DNA of 64,000 bases, from positions 124,001-188,000 of the forward strand of contig NZ_JADKYP010000004.1 of the NCBI RefSeq assembly GCF_015354405.1, written 5' to 3'. A program made the position numbers and the translations under genes. Origin of the DNA: Nocardia sp. BSTN01 (lineage in GTDB: Bacteria; Actinomycetota; Actinomycetes; Mycobacteriales; Mycobacteriaceae). The notes under the pieces are model-generated. The model ran no database searches, was not told where the DNA came from, and worked only from the letters and a program-made list of their open reading frames with translations. Shown in pieces: positions 26,454 to 35,339 of the stretch (its first letter is position 1; each line of letters opens with the position of its first letter).

Positions 26454-27035
26454 ATGTTGGTATGTCCTGAATGGTGCGTGGACCACCGCGAAGCGCCAGA
26501 CGCCAGCGCGCCGGATGAGGACGCAGCGCACTGGGGACCGAAACAGACGCTTGTCATTCCCCCTCCGCCAGGAGCGGACGAACTGTCGATCGTGGTGCAA
26601 GCCTGCGCGTTCGATGATTTCGGTAGTCGTTGGTGTTGTGTCGATCTGGTTCTTCCGGACGAGGATTGGGTCCAGTTGCCGCCGGCCCTGGCACAACAGA
26701 CCGCGTCGCTCCTCGTTTCGGCGGCGGACACGTGCGACGCCGTGGGATCGGTAGCCGGCCCATGCCCGTCGTGGTGTGAATCAGGACGCAGGGCGCATCC
26801 CGACGATGGGTCGGCGCTCCACAGCAGCCCCAAGACGCTGCTACGAAGCGATGAACCGCCGGAGCGCGACCTTCTGAGCGTCCAGGTGTTCGCCGACGAC
26901 GAGAAAGGTGCTCGCACTACAAACATCGACTTGTGGCTGCAAAGCGGGGTTGCCACGTTGACAGCCGACCAGGCCCGTTTGCTTGCAGGCATGATCCAGG
27001 GAGAGGCGAAGCGCCTTCCTCCTGCGGACAGGTAG
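26454..27035 (+). CDS. DUF6907-like protein with duplicated CPxWC motif
   Basis: 193 aa made of two similar halves. Each half starts with a cysteine motif followed by histidine or aspartate (CPEWCVDH near residue 4; CPSWCESGRRAHPDD near 105) and ends with a beta strand and a helix that scans alike (VDLVLPDEDWVQLPPALAQQTASLLVSAA; IDLWLQSGVATLTADQARLLAGMI). The pattern is that of an actinobacterial family of unknown function, often near mobile elements. The cysteines and histidines could bind zinc. ATG 26454 has GGGGGA 6 bases upstream. Confidence 0.7.
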   Translation: MLVCPEWCVDHREAPDASAPDEDAAHWGPKQTLVIPPPPGADELSIVVQACAFDDFGSRWCCVDLVLPDEDWVQLPPALAQQTASLLVSAADTCDAVGSVAGPCPSWCESGRRAHPDDGSALHSSPKTLLRSDEPPERDLLSVQVFADDEKGARTTNIDLWLQSGVATLTADQARLLAGMIQGEAKRLPPADR

Positions 27036-27256
27036 CCCAAGAGGCTGCAACGCACCTCGACGATCGAGACCCAGGAGACTAAGAACGTCACATTCTGGCG
27101 TACATGGTGGTCGACTCCATACGCGTACCCGACGATGTGTCGTTACAGACGATTGAAGCTCCAGGCAGCTCTCGTTCCGGGCACCCTCTGTCGGGGTGCT
27201 CTCCTATGCTTGATTCGCCCGGGAGGGACACGGTTGATACGAGGAGTTCGGACCAG

Positions 27257-29140
27257 ATGAAAGCCGATGCGCTGCCACCAAAGACACTGTTCGACGGAAG
27301 GGTGCACTTCGAGATCCCTGTCTTCCAGCGTCCGTATGTCTGGTCAGAGGAAGATCAGTGGGAACCACTGTGGCAGGACGTCGTTCGAAGGGCTGAGCGG
27401 CTGATCGCAGCCGGGAGCGATGAGGACGCGCTCGCAGCGGTGAGAGCACACTTTTTGGGAGCCATCGTACTGAAGGCGCAGCCGGCCCACTCTGGCGATG
27501 TCACAAGGTTTGCCGTAATCGACGGCCAACAGCGCACAATGACCCTTCAGCTGCTACTTGCTGCAGCTCAGAAGGTATTCACCAGCCTCGGCTACGAAGA
27601 TGAAGTTGAGGCGCTGGGAGAGCTGACTACCAACCGTGCTCAGCGTTTTCGAGGCAAGGCTGAACAACTCAAGTTGCGCCCTTCCCGAGCCGACCACGAT
27701 GCGTTCACGGCTGTGATGACTGGCAGGCCCCTGAACGGGCTCGCCGACCATCGAATCGTGGAGGCTCACAGGTTTTTCCGCGATCGGGTCGAGTCTTGGG
27801 TCGTAAAAGACAGCCAGTCGGACGAGATTCGCCTGCAGCGGGCTCAGGCGCTGACCGGGGTTCTTCAGTCTCGGCTGATGGTTGTGACGATCGATCTCTC
27901 CCAGCATGACGACGCCCAGTTGATCTTTGAGACGCTCAACGACCGCGGCACGCCCCTCCTGAAAGCCGACTTGATCAAAAATTGGGTATTCCAGCAGGGC
28001 GAGGCACTTCATGCTGATATCGGTACATGGCCGGACCGGTTTTGGCTGGAATTCGATGACCCATGGTGGCGTGAGGAAATCCCCCAGGGCCGGCGCAACC
28101 GCGCACGTATCGATATCTTTCTTCAGTACTGGCTGACGATGCGGACGCATGCGGAGGTGCTTGTTGACGAAACCTTCCGAGGCTTCATGCAGCATGCCGA
28201 TGCTCACTTCACCTCCGTCGTCGACGCCGAGGACTTCTTGGCCGCATTGATCAAGGACGCCAGCACTTTCCGAGGGCTAGCGACGATGTCGACAGACACG
28301 ACGGTGGGTCGTTTCTATTACAGAGTTGTTCAAGAGTTCGAGCTGGCTGCGACAACGCCCTTGTTGATGTGGCTAGCTTCCGATAACCACGCATTCCCTG
28401 AAGACCAAGTCGCCCTTGCTCTTTCGGCCTTAGAAAGTTGGGTTGTCCGCCGGACGCTGCTGCGTCTCTCGCCGAGCGACGTCAATCGGTTCATGGTCTC
28501 AGCGTTGACGATGCTCGACGGCGTGGAGCCCGAGAAGGTCGGGACCGTGCTCAAGGGATACCTATCGATACAACAGGCAGAAACCCGTCGCTGGCCAACC
28601 GACGACGAGATCAAGACTGAGCTCCCCAGGCTACGGCTATACGGCCTAGTAAAGCAGAACCGACTCCGAGTAGTGCTTCTCGCCGTCGAGCAATTGCTCC
28701 GTTCTGAACGGAACGAGAGTGTCGCAGTCACCGGCGATCTACAGGTCGAACATGTCATGCCAAGGAAGTGGAAACAGCATTGGGACGAAGAGCCGCCGCT
28801 GAACGAGACCGCAGCGCGGGACCGCGACCGCCTAGTAGACAGTCTCGGCAATCTGACACTCACTACCCAAAGCCTCAACGGCGGACTGTCTAATCGCCCT
28901 TGGACTGACGGCAAAGCGAAACCCATTGCGCCGAGAGGTAAAGAGGCCGGCAAAGGAAAGTACTCGCTGCTTAACCAGTACAGTCTCCTTGCCTTGACGA
29001 AAGATCTTCTGAACGGTCATGAAGAGGCGTGGACCGAATCGGACATCAAGGACAGGTCGAAACTGCTGGCGGACAAGATTTGCCAGGAGTGGCCGGGCCC
29101 ACTCGTGCCGGGTACTCCCGCTCGATCCAGCACGAAGTGA
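27257..29140 (+). CDS. DUF262 / DUF1524 protein (GmrSD-like restriction factor)
   Basis: 627 aa. The N-terminal DUF262 domain shows IPVFQRPYVW near residue 20 and VIDGQQRTMTLQLLL near 88, the DGQQR motif tied to nucleotide binding and hydrolysis in the ParB/sulfiredoxin-like fold. The C-terminal DUF1524 domain shows VEHVMPRKWKQHW near 497 and NLTLTTQSLNGGLSN near 535, an HNH-type (His-Me finger) nuclease. GmrSD and BrxU with this pair cut glucosylated or otherwise modified phage DNA; others belong to phosphorothioate-linked systems. No dnd, ssp or BREX genes are here, so it is probably a stand-alone type IV-like enzyme. ATG 27257 has GGAG upstream at about 10 bases. Confidence 0.85.
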   Translation: MKADALPPKTLFDGRVHFEIPVFQRPYVWSEEDQWEPLWQDVVRRAERLIAAGSDEDALAAVRAHFLGAIVLKAQPAHSGDVTRFAVIDGQQRTMTLQLLLAAAQKVFTSLGYEDEVEALGELTTNRAQRFRGKAEQLKLRPSRADHDAFTAVMTGRPLNGLADHRIVEAHRFFRDRVESWVVKDSQSDEIRLQRAQALTGVLQSRLMVVTIDLSQHDDAQLIFETLNDRGTPLLKADLIKNWVFQQGEALHADIGTWPDRFWLEFDDPWWREEIPQGRRNRARIDIFLQYWLTMRTHAEVLVDETFRGFMQHADAHFTSVVDAEDFLAALIKDASTFRGLATMSTDTTVGRFYYRVVQEFELAATTPLLMWLASDNHAFPEDQVALALSALESWVVRRTLLRLSPSDVNRFMVSALTMLDGVEPEKVGTVLKGYLSIQQAETRRWPTDDEIKTELPRLRLYGLVKQNRLRVVLLAVEQLLRSERNESVAVTGDLQVEHVMPRKWKQHWDEEPPLNETAARDRDRLVDSLGNLTLTTQSLNGGLSNRPWTDGKAKPIAPRGKEAGKGKYSLLNQYSLLALTKDLLNGHEEAWTESDIKDRSKLLADKICQEWPGPLVPGTPARSSTK

Positions 29141-29185
29141 CCGATAGGAAGTTCCGGCCTGCGGACTCTTGGAGCTGACTGCGCA

Positions 29186-30352
29186 TCAATGGTGTGCCGC
29201 TTGGACAGCCTCTTTGTTTTCAGTAGCGGCGAGTTGTGGACTCAGAGTCCAGACAAATCCGACGCCGCTTCGGGGGAAGGCCCACCCGTCGAATCCGACC
29301 CTGACCGTCTTGCCGGGCACTGAATCAGGGCTGCGTTCAATCCGGGCGGTGCGGCTGCTGGCGATGAAGTCCAGAACCCGGACGCGTTCAATGTCGCAGT
29401 CGCTATAGTCGAGCTCGACCGTGATACCGCGAGTGGGCTGCTCAATGTCGATGTAGAGCAGATTGCCCCGCTGCTCGGTGAGGGTTCGGTAGGTGTAGGC
29501 AACAGTCACCGACTCCTCGGCCTGCCTCGCATCGAGGCCGAGGTCCACGCTGTATACCTGCCCGCCCTTGCGGGCGGCGCGACGGATCGGTCGGTCGTTA
29601 CCGTCGACGCTGAACTGAACCAACTCGAACGCCGCGGGTTTGGTGGGATCGACCCCAGGCTTCGGAACCAGCACCCATGCCGAAGTTCCGTCGTGGCCGT
29701 TCGTCAGGTCGAGGTATTCACGGCGATTGGCGACGACAGCGAAGTGTCGGCTGTGATGTTTTGGCACGACCGTGTACTCCCAACGCACGCTGACGCCGAA
29801 CAGATTTGAGTCGGCCAGCTCAGCATGAGAATCCTCGCTGTGCTTGCCAGGTATCCCCGGAAGCGGCGTGAGTCGAATCTCGACGGTGGCGTCGTACCAG
29901 CGCTCCGGGGCGCGTACCGCTTGGTCCCGGACATCTTGGTAGACCTCGTTGGCGAACGTCTCGTCACCGAGCCTGAGCGCCAAACTGTTTCGGATGATGT
30001 CGTCGAGCGTCTCCGGGCTGGCGACGCGGGCCAGATCTTGGTTGCCGAAGGCGAATCCGTCGATGACTGCATCGCGCATGGCTGGAGCAGAGTCGGCCAG
30101 AACCCGTTTCAAGCGGGCGGTGTCCCGCTGATCGCGGTCCTTCCCCATGAAGTAGTCGATGCCGAGGCCCAGCACGCCGGCCACAAGCAACGTTCCACCG
30201 ACCTCGCTCCAAGGAAAGAAGTTGAGCCATACCAGATTTGGTATGAACGGCAGTTGCTTGCCGAAGACCATGAGCACCACACCTCCACCCGCCACAACGA
30301 TCGCGACGACGATGGTCTGCAGTTTGTTGATGCGCTCAAGATGGTCCTGCAT
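29186..30352 (-). CDS. Membrane-anchored protein with two N-terminal helices, unknown
   Basis: 388 aa. Two hydrophobic helices (LQTIVVAIVVAGGGVVLMVFG and VGGTLLVAGVLGLGIDYFM) are followed by a helical linker and a ~250-aa soluble region rich in beta strands (YDATVEIRLTPLPG, FGVSVRWEYTVVP, HFAVVANRREY, SVTVAYTYRTL, RGITVELDYSDCDI). The layout, two helices plus a beta-rich cytosolic part, recalls two-TM effector proteins of defence systems, but I recognise no family. Nearly leaderless start: ATG 30352 lies a few bases after a good promoter. It faces convergently the DUF262 gene (45 bp apart) and is divergent from an XRE regulator. Confidence 0.75.
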   Translation of the reverse strand: MQDHLERINKLQTIVVAIVVAGGGVVLMVFGKQLPFIPNLVWLNFFPWSEVGGTLLVAGVLGLGIDYFMGKDRDQRDTARLKRVLADSAPAMRDAVIDGFAFGNQDLARVASPETLDDIIRNSLALRLGDETFANEVYQDVRDQAVRAPERWYDATVEIRLTPLPGIPGKHSEDSHAELADSNLFGVSVRWEYTVVPKHHSRHFAVVANRREYLDLTNGHDGTSAWVLVPKPGVDPTKPAAFELVQFSVDGNDRPIRRAARKGGQVYSVDLGLDARQAEESVTVAYTYRTLTEQRGNLLYIDIEQPTRGITVELDYSDCDIERVRVLDFIASSRTARIERSPDSVPGKTVRVGFDGWAFPRSGVGFVWTLSPQLAATENKEAVQAAHH

Positions 30353-30363
30353 AGCTTACCTAC

Positions 30364-30392
30364 ATTGTAGCAATACAGGATTGACATGCCAA
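30364..30392 (-). promoter_or_regulatory. Sigma-A type promoter for the two-helix membrane protein
   Basis: Reverse strand TTGGCA (30387-30392), 17-base spacer, TACAAT (30364-30369). Transcription would start about 5 bases before ATG 30352, implying a leaderless or near-leaderless mRNA. The -10 box lies inside the small palindrome CTACATTGTAG (30360-30370). Confidence 0.55.
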
Positions 30393-30405
30393 CGCTAAAA
30401 GCGCA

Positions 30406-30437
30406 GGGCCGCAACGGAATATGGCCCGTTGCGGCCC
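30406..30437. terminator. Strong GC hairpin in a divergent intergenic region
   Basis: GGGCCGCAACGG (30406-30417) pairs perfectly with CCGTTGCGGCCC (30426-30437); 8-nt loop. It lies between two divergent genes where a terminator is not expected, so it may insulate the two promoters or be an inserted sequence. Confidence 0.5.
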
Positions 30438-30533
30438 TCGCATTCGGCCATTGTCAGCCGTTTAGTCGCCGTCGCCGCCCATGGTTCACCTCCCGCCGCC
30501 CCAGAACGCTTGGCCCGAAATGGCCACGCTGGC

Positions 30534-30554
30534 AATATCCTAAATTGGGATATT
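30534..30554. promoter_or_regulatory. Operator-like inverted repeat upstream of XRE gene
   Basis: AATATCC (30534-30540) and GGATATT (30548-30554) are perfect inverted repeats with a 7-bp AT-rich centre, 26 bp upstream of the XRE gene's GTG. The size suits an XRE dimer and suggests autoregulation. Confidence 0.5.
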
Positions 30555-30580
30555 CGCTTGCGCAAGGTGCGGTTGGCCTT

Positions 30581-30835
30581 GTGGAAAAGTCGATATATTC
30601 GGCCGAGTACCAGCGGTTATGCGGCTTTCTGCGGCAGTTGCGGCGGGAGGCCGGGCTGACGCAGGTGCAGGTCGCGGCGCGGCTCGACGTCCCTCAATCC
30701 TTCGTCAGCAAGTACGAATCCGGCGAACGGCGCTTGGACGCTATCGAGCTGCTCCATGTGGTGCGGGCTCTCGACTCGACGCTCCTGCGGGTTGCTGCGT
30801 TCATCGAGGATGACGAAGCGTCCCGTCATAATTGA
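30581..30835 (+). CDS. XRE-family transcriptional regulator (short)
   Basis: 84 aa, essentially a lone helix-turn-helix: LRQLRREAGLTQVQVAARLDVPQSFVSKYESGERRLDAIELLHVVRALD carries the five-helix XRE pattern with VPQSFVSKYESGERR as the recognition helix region. No effector domain. GTG 30581 is the start that leaves the HTH intact; longer in-frame starts run through a hairpin and operator and are unlikely. The inverted repeat at 30534-30554 is a likely binding site. It may control itself and the divergent membrane protein gene at 29186. Confidence 0.75.
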   Translation: MEKSIYSAEYQRLCGFLRQLRREAGLTQVQVAARLDVPQSFVSKYESGERRLDAIELLHVVRALDSTLLRVAAFIEDDEASRHN

Positions 30836-31370
30836 AAGCACGCGGCGCCGGCGTCGAGCCGACGCTCAGGCGAGCCTGTCATACAACAGCGCGATGTTGG
30901 CTCTGCAGCTTCCGCCCACGGCCTGGCGCAACGCTGATTGCTGGACCGCTACGGCAGGCTACCGCCTGCCACTGCTTGCCCTTGGGCCGCAATAGCGTTC
31001 GAGCATGCGGCAGCAGCGTCCCGCCCGCTCCTCCATGACCCGGACCATAGGCCGCGACAATAATGCTGCCAACTTGTTCGCCCACCAAAGAACATGACAT
31101 AGCAACTACTGAAAACTTTCCGAGGCACGGACTTTCTGTCCAAATAAAGCGGAGGCTTATCCTGCAAATTTTGGCAACTTGACGTTCCTTGGGCAACAAC
31201 CGGAGACATGCGACGTCGGCTGCGCCAGAATTACTACACCAGGGACATGGGGGGCCGGTCGGGGCCGCGATCATGTCGATCACTACTCACACTTGGAGAC
31301 CGAACATGTACCGCCGTGCGGTCCTCACGATGCGACCCGTTGACCCGGTATGCCACACAGGATGGGGGCG
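30836..31370. other. Intergenic stretch without a convincing gene
   Basis: 535 bp. A small hairpin (GCGTCG-AGC-CGACGC, near 30856-30870) follows the XRE stop and could end its transcript. The rest, partly AT-richer, presumably holds the promoter of the 683-aa membrane protein; I could not place hexamers with confidence. Confidence 0.5.
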
Positions 31371-33422
31371 ATGGTGAACAACCCACCTCTCGACCAGAAC
31401 GGCAGACCCGGTCGCGCGCCCACTTCATCAAAGCCATCCCCCGGCTACCGCCTGGCTAGCTATATTCCAGCAATTTCCGGCCTGGCACTCGGCGGATACT
31501 GGGCGGGGTGTATCGGTTTTGGAACCTTCCATCGCGCTGATCCAGTTCTCGATTACTGGTGGTTTCCAGGCGTTTGGTGGAAACACCTCATACTCCTCGC
31601 CGCTGCCCTTGGATTGGGCTCATCGTGGACGTTTTTCAGGATCAGGTTTACACGATCGGCCGCTCGCCCAAAGGAGATCACCACCGATACCGCGGGCACC
31701 GAAGACCAGCGCATCATCAAAGCGCTAATAATGCAGGCTATCAGCCGTTCCCAGGAACACGGAACTGCCACTCTCGCCCTGCTCGCCGATATGCTTGCCG
31801 AACCAAAAACCTACAGGCATCGCAGGGCGGAGAGCGTCGATCTCGACCGCCGTTCGATCAAGCGAACGGTCCAAACCGAGATCTTTCTCCATCCAGATCA
31901 GTTACCTCGCATGGATGACGCTTCGATCGAGGGTGCAATAGACTCCCGTCAGCATGGGCATGGATTTGCATTCAATGGCGCGATCCGAACCAGCGATCGG
32001 TACATTCTCATTCCGCTGGCTCAACAGGAAAAGGGGGTGCTTTATGATGGTTTCACCCTTGAGTCCAGCTCAGATGAAAGCGCCGCCTCTCTATCGTACG
32101 GCGGCGATTCCATGGCCACGTACGTGGCCGTGCTAATGCACCTCTACGCTCTCACCTTCGGCCTCGGTCACTATCAGGACTGGGGCGATCCTTGGAGAGA
32201 GAAATTTCTGTACATGATCAACGTCGCCACCTGGTCCGTCCATGGTTTGGCGAGCTCGTCCGACACATTGTCGACCACGGCGGCGGCGCGAGCCTTCGCT
32301 ACCGTGTTCGAGAACGAATTGAGTAAGCTTGCCAGAAAGGATGGGCTGGAGGTCGACCAAAGCCAGAAGGATAAGCTACTCCGCATCGCGACTATTGGAA
32401 TCGATCGCTACGTGATCGTGGTGCGGTGTCGAGCGGCGGAGTATCTCAATATTACCTACTCCTACACTCAACCAACAGCGGCGCTGTGGCAGAAGGCGCA
32501 GAAAGGCGATGTTGGCCTGCTGAGCAGGCTCCCATACTGGTTTATTTTCGACGTTCTGCGACTTCCGAGCGGTTACATGGAATTGTCCATGATCGGTGCC
32601 AGGTATGCGCGAAGTTACCACCTCAAGATCAGCGCGCCAGAGCGAGGATCATATATCGAGACGGCAAACACGCTCATCGCAATGGTCGATGGCCGGATAC
32701 TGCCAGAAAACGAGAAGGAAATCGTCCAAGTCAACGCCAAAAGAGCAAAAAGATCGATCGAGCACCCTTACCTTCGAGGGGTCACGATATCTGGCTCCGA
32801 CGCACATGCCTACGGCCGACATCTCGGAAAGCTTTTCCTGGGCAGCGACAACAAGGCCGGCGTGAGCATCGACGATGATGCAGTCGTTCTCGGTACCGGC
32901 CAAACAACAACCGAGAGTCATCGACAGGTAATCCGCAGCCAGGAGAAAGAGGGCGCTCAGCCTATCGTATTTAACCTCCGCCTGCGAGTGCGGGAGCTGC
33001 CGACAGGCACGGAATTATTCGCCATGATCGCATCGTGGTCACTTCTCCTGGTTACTGCCATACTCGCCCGGGTCCTCGGCGAAGGCGGCGACACGGATGT
33101 TGTCCTGGCGGCGCTCGCGTTACCAGCAACGATCGGCGCATTGGCCATCTTCTTCGTCGACGCATTCGAGAGAGGCATGATTGTTTCCATAGCTGGCTTT
33201 TCCCTGACAATTCTTACTGTCTTCGAGCTTATTTCCAACGGCGTGGTCTTTGCTACTGAGAAAACGAGCGAACAAGCCGAACTTCCATGGAGTTGGTACT
33301 GGGTCTGCGCCCTTGGGGTTGCCGCAGTGCTCACCGTCACCGCCACTGGGACGTTCTTGATACGCCTCTACCGCTACAGGAACAGTCAGACGAAGCGTAC
33401 AATTGAAGTAACAAGTTACTAA
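31371..33422 (+). CDS. Large membrane protein of unknown function
   Basis: 683 aa. Two N-terminal helices (YIPAISGLALGGYWAGCIGFG; HLILLAAALGLGSSWTFF) precede a ~480-aa soluble, mostly helical region, and four helices close the protein (LFAMIASWSLLLVTAILARVL, VLAALALPATIGALAIFFVDAF, MIVSIAGFSLTILTVFELI, WYWVCALGVAAVLTVTATGTFLI). The middle has no motif I can name; SISRSQEHG, LHPDQLPRMDD and a HAYGRHLGKLFLGSDN segment are landmarks. Starts at 31350 and 31362 are in frame; 31371 has a G-rich Shine-Dalgarno. A 200-aa gene follows after 55 bp, probably in the same transcript. Base composition is lower in GC than neighbours, in line with horizontal acquisition. Confidence 0.75.
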   Translation: MVNNPPLDQNGRPGRAPTSSKPSPGYRLASYIPAISGLALGGYWAGCIGFGTFHRADPVLDYWWFPGVWWKHLILLAAALGLGSSWTFFRIRFTRSAARPKEITTDTAGTEDQRIIKALIMQAISRSQEHGTATLALLADMLAEPKTYRHRRAESVDLDRRSIKRTVQTEIFLHPDQLPRMDDASIEGAIDSRQHGHGFAFNGAIRTSDRYILIPLAQQEKGVLYDGFTLESSSDESAASLSYGGDSMATYVAVLMHLYALTFGLGHYQDWGDPWREKFLYMINVATWSVHGLASSSDTLSTTAAARAFATVFENELSKLARKDGLEVDQSQKDKLLRIATIGIDRYVIVVRCRAAEYLNITYSYTQPTAALWQKAQKGDVGLLSRLPYWFIFDVLRLPSGYMELSMIGARYARSYHLKISAPERGSYIETANTLIAMVDGRILPENEKEIVQVNAKRAKRSIEHPYLRGVTISGSDAHAYGRHLGKLFLGSDNKAGVSIDDDAVVLGTGQTTTESHRQVIRSQEKEGAQPIVFNLRLRVRELPTGTELFAMIASWSLLLVTAILARVLGEGGDTDVVLAALALPATIGALAIFFVDAFERGMIVSIAGFSLTILTVFELISNGVVFATEKTSEQAELPWSWYWVCALGVAAVLTVTATGTFLIRLYRYRNSQTKRTIEVTSY

Positions 33423-33460
33423 GGCTAAACAAATGTAGTAAAATGAAGGTTACTTGTAAC
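33407..33460. repeat. Pair of GTAAC palindromes between two genes
   Basis: AGTAACAAGTTACT (33407-33420, overlapping the stop of the membrane protein) and GTTACTTGTAAC (33449-33460) are two perfect palindromes sharing the GTTAC half-site. They precede a strong ribosome site for the next gene, so they could be an operator pair or mRNA processing hairpins. Confidence 0.4.
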
Positions 33461-33477
33461 ACCGAAAAGGAGGTGAT

Positions 33478-34080
33478 GTGAATTACGAGCATTACACTGT
33501 CGATCGCGCCGGCCCCGAGCAAGTCCATCCGCGGGGTTGGATACACCGAATAACAAGGAGGATGGGAGCAGGAGCTGTTAGGAGTGACGCTATGACCAGA
33601 CCTAAACCGCAGGGGGCTGAACCGTGGAGAAATCCAGGGAACCTCATCTTCATTCCGGGAGACGACTCCCTCGTCGCGCCGCTGCCCCCCGGCACGAAGG
33701 TAGGCAACGTACGAGAGATGGCGGATGGGTTCGAGTCCATCCACGCATCCTTCGGCGAGCTTGCCGAAGATCCTAAGAAGATGGGTCAGTTCGTCAACGA
33801 TCTGATGACAAGCTGGGCTCCGGACCGCTGGGATAAAGAAACGCGTGCCCTGATTGCGAAGGCAGAAGCCGACGAGGCTTCGGAGCACAATGCCGGCGAT
33901 GGCGGTGATCCACAACCTGCGGAGCAAGAGGGGGGCGGCGTGCCAGCTGCACCAGCAGCCGAGCAATCCGCTCCGAGGTCTCAGGAGGGCACCTCTCGTT
34001 CGAACTCAACAGAGGTCGGGCTCAGTGAGCGTCTTCGACGGCGTGTTCGTAACCTCGGGCGTGGAGCGTTGCCAGCTTAG
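33478..34080 (+). CDS. Uncharacterised 200-aa protein
   Basis: 200 aa, soluble. GTG 33478 follows a near-perfect ribosome binding site (AAAAGGAGGTGAT, 33465-33475). After a short leader there is a compact central part (RPKPQGAEPWRNPGNLIFIPGDDSLVAPLPPG, then the helices REMADGFESIHASFGELAE and KKMGQFVNDLMTSW) and a low-complexity tail rich in Ala, Pro, Glu and Gly, ending in basic LSERLRRRVRNLGRG. ATG 33592 is an internal alternative. I do not recognise it. Placement 55 bp after the 683-aa membrane protein suggests a two-gene unit. Confidence 0.65.
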   Translation: MNYEHYTVDRAGPEQVHPRGWIHRITRRMGAGAVRSDAMTRPKPQGAEPWRNPGNLIFIPGDDSLVAPLPPGTKVGNVREMADGFESIHASFGELAEDPKKMGQFVNDLMTSWAPDRWDKETRALIAKAEADEASEHNAGDGGDPQPAEQEGGGVPAAPAAEQSAPRSQEGTSRSNSTEVGLSERLRRRVRNLGRGALPA

Positions 34081-34419
34081 TAGCTATACCTGCGACTGTC
34101 GCGAGGTAGATGCGACCGCCGCACAGCTCCGACTGCTGCGCCTACCTCTAAGCAGCCAATTCGAGTACCCACGCTAGATCGTGGCCAGGCGAGCTCGGCG
34201 ACGAGTTCGCCAGCTGCTGGTTACCGGTAGACCGTACCTTCCGCTTCGAACCAAGCTACCGTTTCGTCGGCTCGAAGAGCGGCATTTAAGGAAGGGCTTC
34301 CAGGCTGGCGGGGTCGCTGACTTCGACGTTATCCCTGATCGGTTGCGACTCAACCCTCCGAGACTGCAGTAGGGACGAGTGAGGTTCACCCCGAATGGTG
34401 GACAGGGTTCTTACAGATT

Positions 34420-35339
34420 TCAGGCGGCAGCAGTTCGGAGTGAACGCTCGTAGGCGTCGGGGCTTTGGTTCCCGATCGCGGAATGCCGCCGGGTAGTGTT
34501 GTAGAAGGTCATCCACTTGTCAACCGAGACAACGAGTTCGGTCTTCGTGGCGTGTAGGTGTGTCGGTAGTAGTGTTCGTGTTTGAAACTCGACCACAGCG
34601 ATTCGGAAGGGCTGTTGTCCCAACATATTCCGGTCGCTCCCATCGACCGGCGCAGCCCGTGACGCCAGCAGGCCCGCGCGGTCAGATGCGCGGTGAACTC
34701 CCCGCCACGATCCGAGTGCAGGATCGTGCCCTGGACCCGGCCGCCTCGCACCGCGACCGCGGCATCGATGGCGCCGGTGACCATGCCGGCGCCGATATGG
34801 TCGGCCAGAGTATAGGCGAGGACTTTGCGGGTGTGTCCGTCGCGGATCGCGCAGAGGAACATGTCGCCTTCACCGCAGGTCAGGTAGGTGATGTCGGTCG
34901 TCCAGACGGCATCGGGCCGACCCCGATCGAAGCGGCGAGCCACCAGGTCGGGCGGGAACGACGCCGCCGGATCGGCCACGGTCGTGCGCACTTTGAACGT
35001 GCGAGGGCTGATCCCTTCGAGCCCGGTGGCGGCCATGATCTTGGCGACGGTCTTGGCCGAGACCCGCTCGCCTCGATCGCGTAACTCGCCGGTGATCCGC
35101 GGTGACCCGTAGGTGCCGTGCGACTCGCGATGAACAACGGCGATCTTCGTTTCCAGGTCCGCGCGCCGCTGCTGGCGGTCGGTGAGAACCGTTGCCGCCC
35201 TGCGCTTGGCGAACGCGTAGTAGCCCGATTTCGATACCTGTAGCAGTCGTGCCATGCGGCGGATCGAAAACCGTTGCCCTGCAGGCTGTTCAGTACCGGC
35301 AACGCCGGTGACAGTGTCGGGGCCGGCGTACTCGGCCAT
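34420..35339 (-). pseudogene. IS3-family transposase OrfB, frameshifted near its end
   Basis: The reading frame from ATG 35339 encodes the HTH_21 region (MARLLQVSKSGYYAFAKR, YGSPRITGELRDRG) and the rve integrase core with the DDE residues: WTTDITYL, ILHSDRGGEF and NSPSESLWSSFKHE. It then leaves frame at about 34560 and stops at 34509. The proper C-terminus (ATKTELVVSVDKWMTFYNTTRRHSAIGNQSPDAYE) continues in a neighbouring frame to 34420. Reading H-T-Y-A-T-K requires removing two bases (an extra AC in TACAC), so this looks like a 2-nt duplication and not programmed frameshifting, which in IS3 occurs at the orfA/orfB junction. Confidence 0.8.

Noticed and set aside
26060-27091. 343-codon reverse-strand open frame
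   Set aside because: Antisense to lsr2 and to the CPxWC protein, both of which have clear motifs and ribosome sites.
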